Assembly (NCBI GenBank): GCA_036732565.1
Contig: DAINCF010000140.1
Span: forward strand, 1-14,517
Length of the DNA stretch: 14,517 bases
Direction: 5' to 3'
Source of the DNA: JAIVJN01 sp036732565
Lineage (GTDB): Bacteria > Acidobacteriota > Vicinamibacteria > Vicinamibacterales > UBA2999
The notes beneath the pieces were generated by a model. The model saw only the letters and a list, made by a program, of their open reading frames with translations. It ran no database searches and was not told the origin of the DNA. Made by a program: the position numbers and the translations under genes. Positions 14,301 to 14,517 of this stretch are shown one piece after another; position 1 is the stretch's first letter; the number at the start of each line of letters is the position of its first letter.

Positions 14301-14517
14301 CCGTGGTGCCGCCGACCTGAATGGGCAGCGTGCCCCACTCAGCCGCCCGCGCGACATCCGCCGTGCCCTCGAAGCGCAGATCGAGTGCCGGCTGATCGAG
14401 CACTCGCTGTACGGTGCCGTTGACGATGAAGCGGCCTTCGCGCGTGGTCAGGCTCACCCCGTCGAGCGCGACGGACGACCCATCGAACGCCATGCGCCCA
14501 CGAACCGGTTCGATCTC
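8308..14517 (-). CDS. Giant TamB-Omp85 (BamA/TamA) fusion protein; N-terminus beyond right edge
   Basis: One frame of 2,069 visible codons is open at base 14517. Residues below are numbered from an internal Met at 14493, which is not a plausible start: no signal or anchor follows and the frame is open upstream. Residues 1-950 are Gly/Ala/Thr-rich beta-strand repeats typical of TamB/AsmA-like periplasmic bridges. Residues about 950-1307 match a TamB (DUF490) C-terminal domain, including LDRRNVRFGG and the GRVTLQEGGEVFLAGRTF region. A linker (1308-1320) leads to five POTRA-like units (1321-1396, 1397-1475, 1476-1553, 1554-1636, 1637-1719). An Omp85 barrel (about 1722-2061) follows, with VRGY at 1950-1953, FVDAGN and a terminal Phe recognised by the BAM machinery. 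The TamB half should bridge the periplasm and the barrel insert in the outer membrane, with a role in outer-membrane protein assembly or lipid transfer. The visible part has no cysteine. I see no stop codon, frameshift or internal ribosome site at the junction (about 10534-10572). The upstream inner-membrane anchor is expected but not seen. Confidence 0.93.
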   Translation of the reverse strand, partial: EIEPVRGRMAFDGSSVALDGVSLTTREGRFIVNGTVQRVLDQPALDLRFEGTADVARAAEWGTLPIQVGGTTAVQGTIAGPAGNPTITVETASDAIRIGGLERAAVQARVNITPSSLVVERASVREGASVLEATANLEFGESGATDVKAEWRDLDMSMVLRLLEQKDPPRIASALSGRMTLQRRGEGPLALNVENRATAPNALPREAASLSGTLSLDMRDGRWTAKQTHTLGGLSVDGTVGGQITDNDFASATIDGTLVASGPDVAAASNAIEHLNVDVPAIATELRGPLHAAVTLGGRIDALQARATVSSDALVVPGVSPAAIHAEVAVTPDRVDVPALTASIGQATLTGNASIDLTGKTLGGRFSLDAPNAGELLTSLPENAQIAGPITATATLGGSTSAPEVKAELEGHALTVAGQAVDRLMTSARITTDTAFVEAFNVTAGIGTLSGSGSYAWEKHAYTAKLEGRDLMWSGRLGGDAETEVRITQLTFAGSGTVDAPGGNGKIAFHLAGGPAGDIVEQGEADVALDGTNAIVDARVPNLGAQINAKVLTKAPYTFDAIADIKQLDLLPLANIAGLPPGGVLGRLTLSATAHGEAGDAAETTEVAASLQQIAATVGEVPIWLPTPAKVSWRKDDLRVDALTLGLGSGMLTASGRLAPGADSQLTSTFKGELGDLVRAARGVSTDVPADLSASGAIDGSWRSTGGIDRSSATVTLTGGQVAWADVPPITALALQAGFDGATITLSSLTGTWQDGAISATATLPRGILDGSAPGAQATTRGHAQVKVTGLTQDALRPWLDSATMARITGRVSASLDADILGTGVNDIAGALVLDEAALNLADIAVQQTRPTRLGIKDGRVTMDDVAWTAGGGPLGLTGTVVLDAPEGATLDLALKGDLNIGLLSAFAPTTWTAGSAIIDLTATGTANDPDVKGRVDLQNGEVAVFEPRLILYDLNGVIALDRRNVRFGGIAGSLNGGSLRLDGQLGFGGGSENTGQLIIELGQVALEYPAGLQSEINGLLTFGPRGQDWLLGGDVRIARSSYRENLSLPALAAARRTRPPVAVDAEPTFLDRLRLNLFVVTEEDLAVDNNYGRLAAGAAVRVVGTGTEPALNGRVTLQEGGEVFLAGRTFRVERGAISFTNPSRIEPEIDIELRTLAGRADVAVTLNGTLDQLKTEVRSTTPDVTDRQAQEALYGSLGAEDAATLLSAELLGATGRAVGLDTLRIERGVDSEEVRNDPTLIIEELNDDPSTRLTLSKRIRPDVELIVSRSLQESSGVSAAVSYMIRRNIEIRLSQRETTDRALAVRHEITFGGGRAQRTSDQTPQPRIAAIQITGDPGLPEAEIRALLHLKDKDRFAFHNWQDDVDRIKEHYNKLGYLEARVRPSRENSADGQSVTLVYRIDQGPKTSLIFEGHEAHGDLTQELQDAWARAIFDRFLVDDVRWRVQRHLLEEGFIGSTIEPRVVQPNPQTKELRVAVKPGVHVSGREIRFAGNDGFNRGQLEGVLAAQGLQDNVWLDQSQLARAIEAFYREHGYLATTVSAEAPRVEGNKGVLPVKIEEGRRFLFAAPNWQGVAEARLKPLEDTLSAVLYPGMPYEATAVDQARQRVERFYYSQGFNNARIESRSTSEQTAGTVTVNFTIEEGLQQVLREVTTEGDDRTRDGVVRRALRLMEGAPVDLAQWGQARKRMYDTNVFAQVDIEPVPIEQTEADKAAGIEPVRAVVRVVEYPEWRLRYGGQLNDVRTGDEDIDPESSRQLNLGVLADIQNRNIFGRAIAGGLAGRIERDRQIGTLFASNGSFFGLPIRTQTFLFKSRVHDREPLDILVDRWGATIEQRWQAFRRTEVVYSYRYDNSLTHEDKPNPEIYAPNHTGKVTAGLIFDRRDDPFAATKGWFTSANYEHAARILGGDSRNSKLLVQQYYFHSLGKLILASRAQIGSAFGKDRLPSDDVFLLGGATTVRGYSEDGLGPRTPGGFADGQALILLNQELRFPIKGWFNGVAFVDAGNTFATRSELSLSDLNVGYGFGLRLNTPFAMLRVDFGIPGSTLPGSTRRANSIGDGRWYIGIGHIF

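Noticed and set aside
14491..14493. ATG at 14493 as the start of the TamB-Omp85 gene
   Set aside because: The frame continues without a stop to the window edge (upstream codons read EIEPVRGR), and no signal or anchor sequence follows; the real start lies outside.

Overview
The window is about two thirds G+C and comes from a Gram-negative, double-membraned bacterium: it encodes an outer-membrane Omp85 barrel and a periplasmic TamB-type bridge. The protein types (DUF1835, NYN-LOTUS, DinB-like, SGNH plus MBOAT) and the dyad repeats between genes recall Acidobacteriota, perhaps Vicinamibacteria. That placement is an impression from memory, not a search result. I found no tRNA, rRNA, CRISPR array, insertion sequence or phage gene.

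Layout, left to right. (1) 1-1157, minus: the first 385 codons of a type IIA topoisomerase subunit B (GyrB/ParE), running off the left edge. A perfect TATAAT lies 9 nt before its ATG. (2) 1188-1310: a CACCAAG/CTTGGTG inverted-repeat element. (3) 1320-2270, minus: a DUF1835 protein, divergent from a 132-aa membrane-anchored orphan (2293-2691, plus). The two appear to share one AT-rich -10 region with almost no 5' leader on either side. (4) 2697-2726: a near-perfect palindrome between convergent genes that also supplies the stop codon of the next gene. (5) 2722-4308, minus: an NYN (PIN-like) nuclease-fold protein with two LOTUS/OST-HTH-like domains and a basic tail. (6) 4321-4428: a repeat element directly after the MBOAT stop codon. 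(7) 4430-6933, minus: an SGNH-fold protein and an MBOAT acyltransferase, overlapping by ATGA and so probably a two-gene acylation unit. (8) 6934-7206: 273 nt without a gene, holding two hairpins and a second copy of the repeat seen at 4321-4428. (9) 7207-7701, minus: a DinB-like protein, divergent across 42 nt from a secreted TPR protein (7744-8283, plus). (10) 8308-14517, minus: one uninterrupted reading frame of at least 2,069 codons, open at the right edge.

The last gene is the most striking item. Its N-terminal ~1,300 visible residues are TamB-like (beta-rich repeats ending in a TamB/DUF490 domain). After a ~13-residue linker come five POTRA-like units and a C-terminal Omp85 barrel with the VRGY motif and a terminal phenylalanine. 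In the classical translocation and assembly module TamB and TamA are separate proteins. Here the bridge and the barrel are one chain, and the POTRA number is that of BamA rather than TamA.

A second theme is 3'-end architecture. Minus-strand gene ends at 1320, 2722, 4430 and 7207 each lie on, or within about 10 nt of, a dyad or family repeat, and in two cases the repeat itself provides the stop codon.
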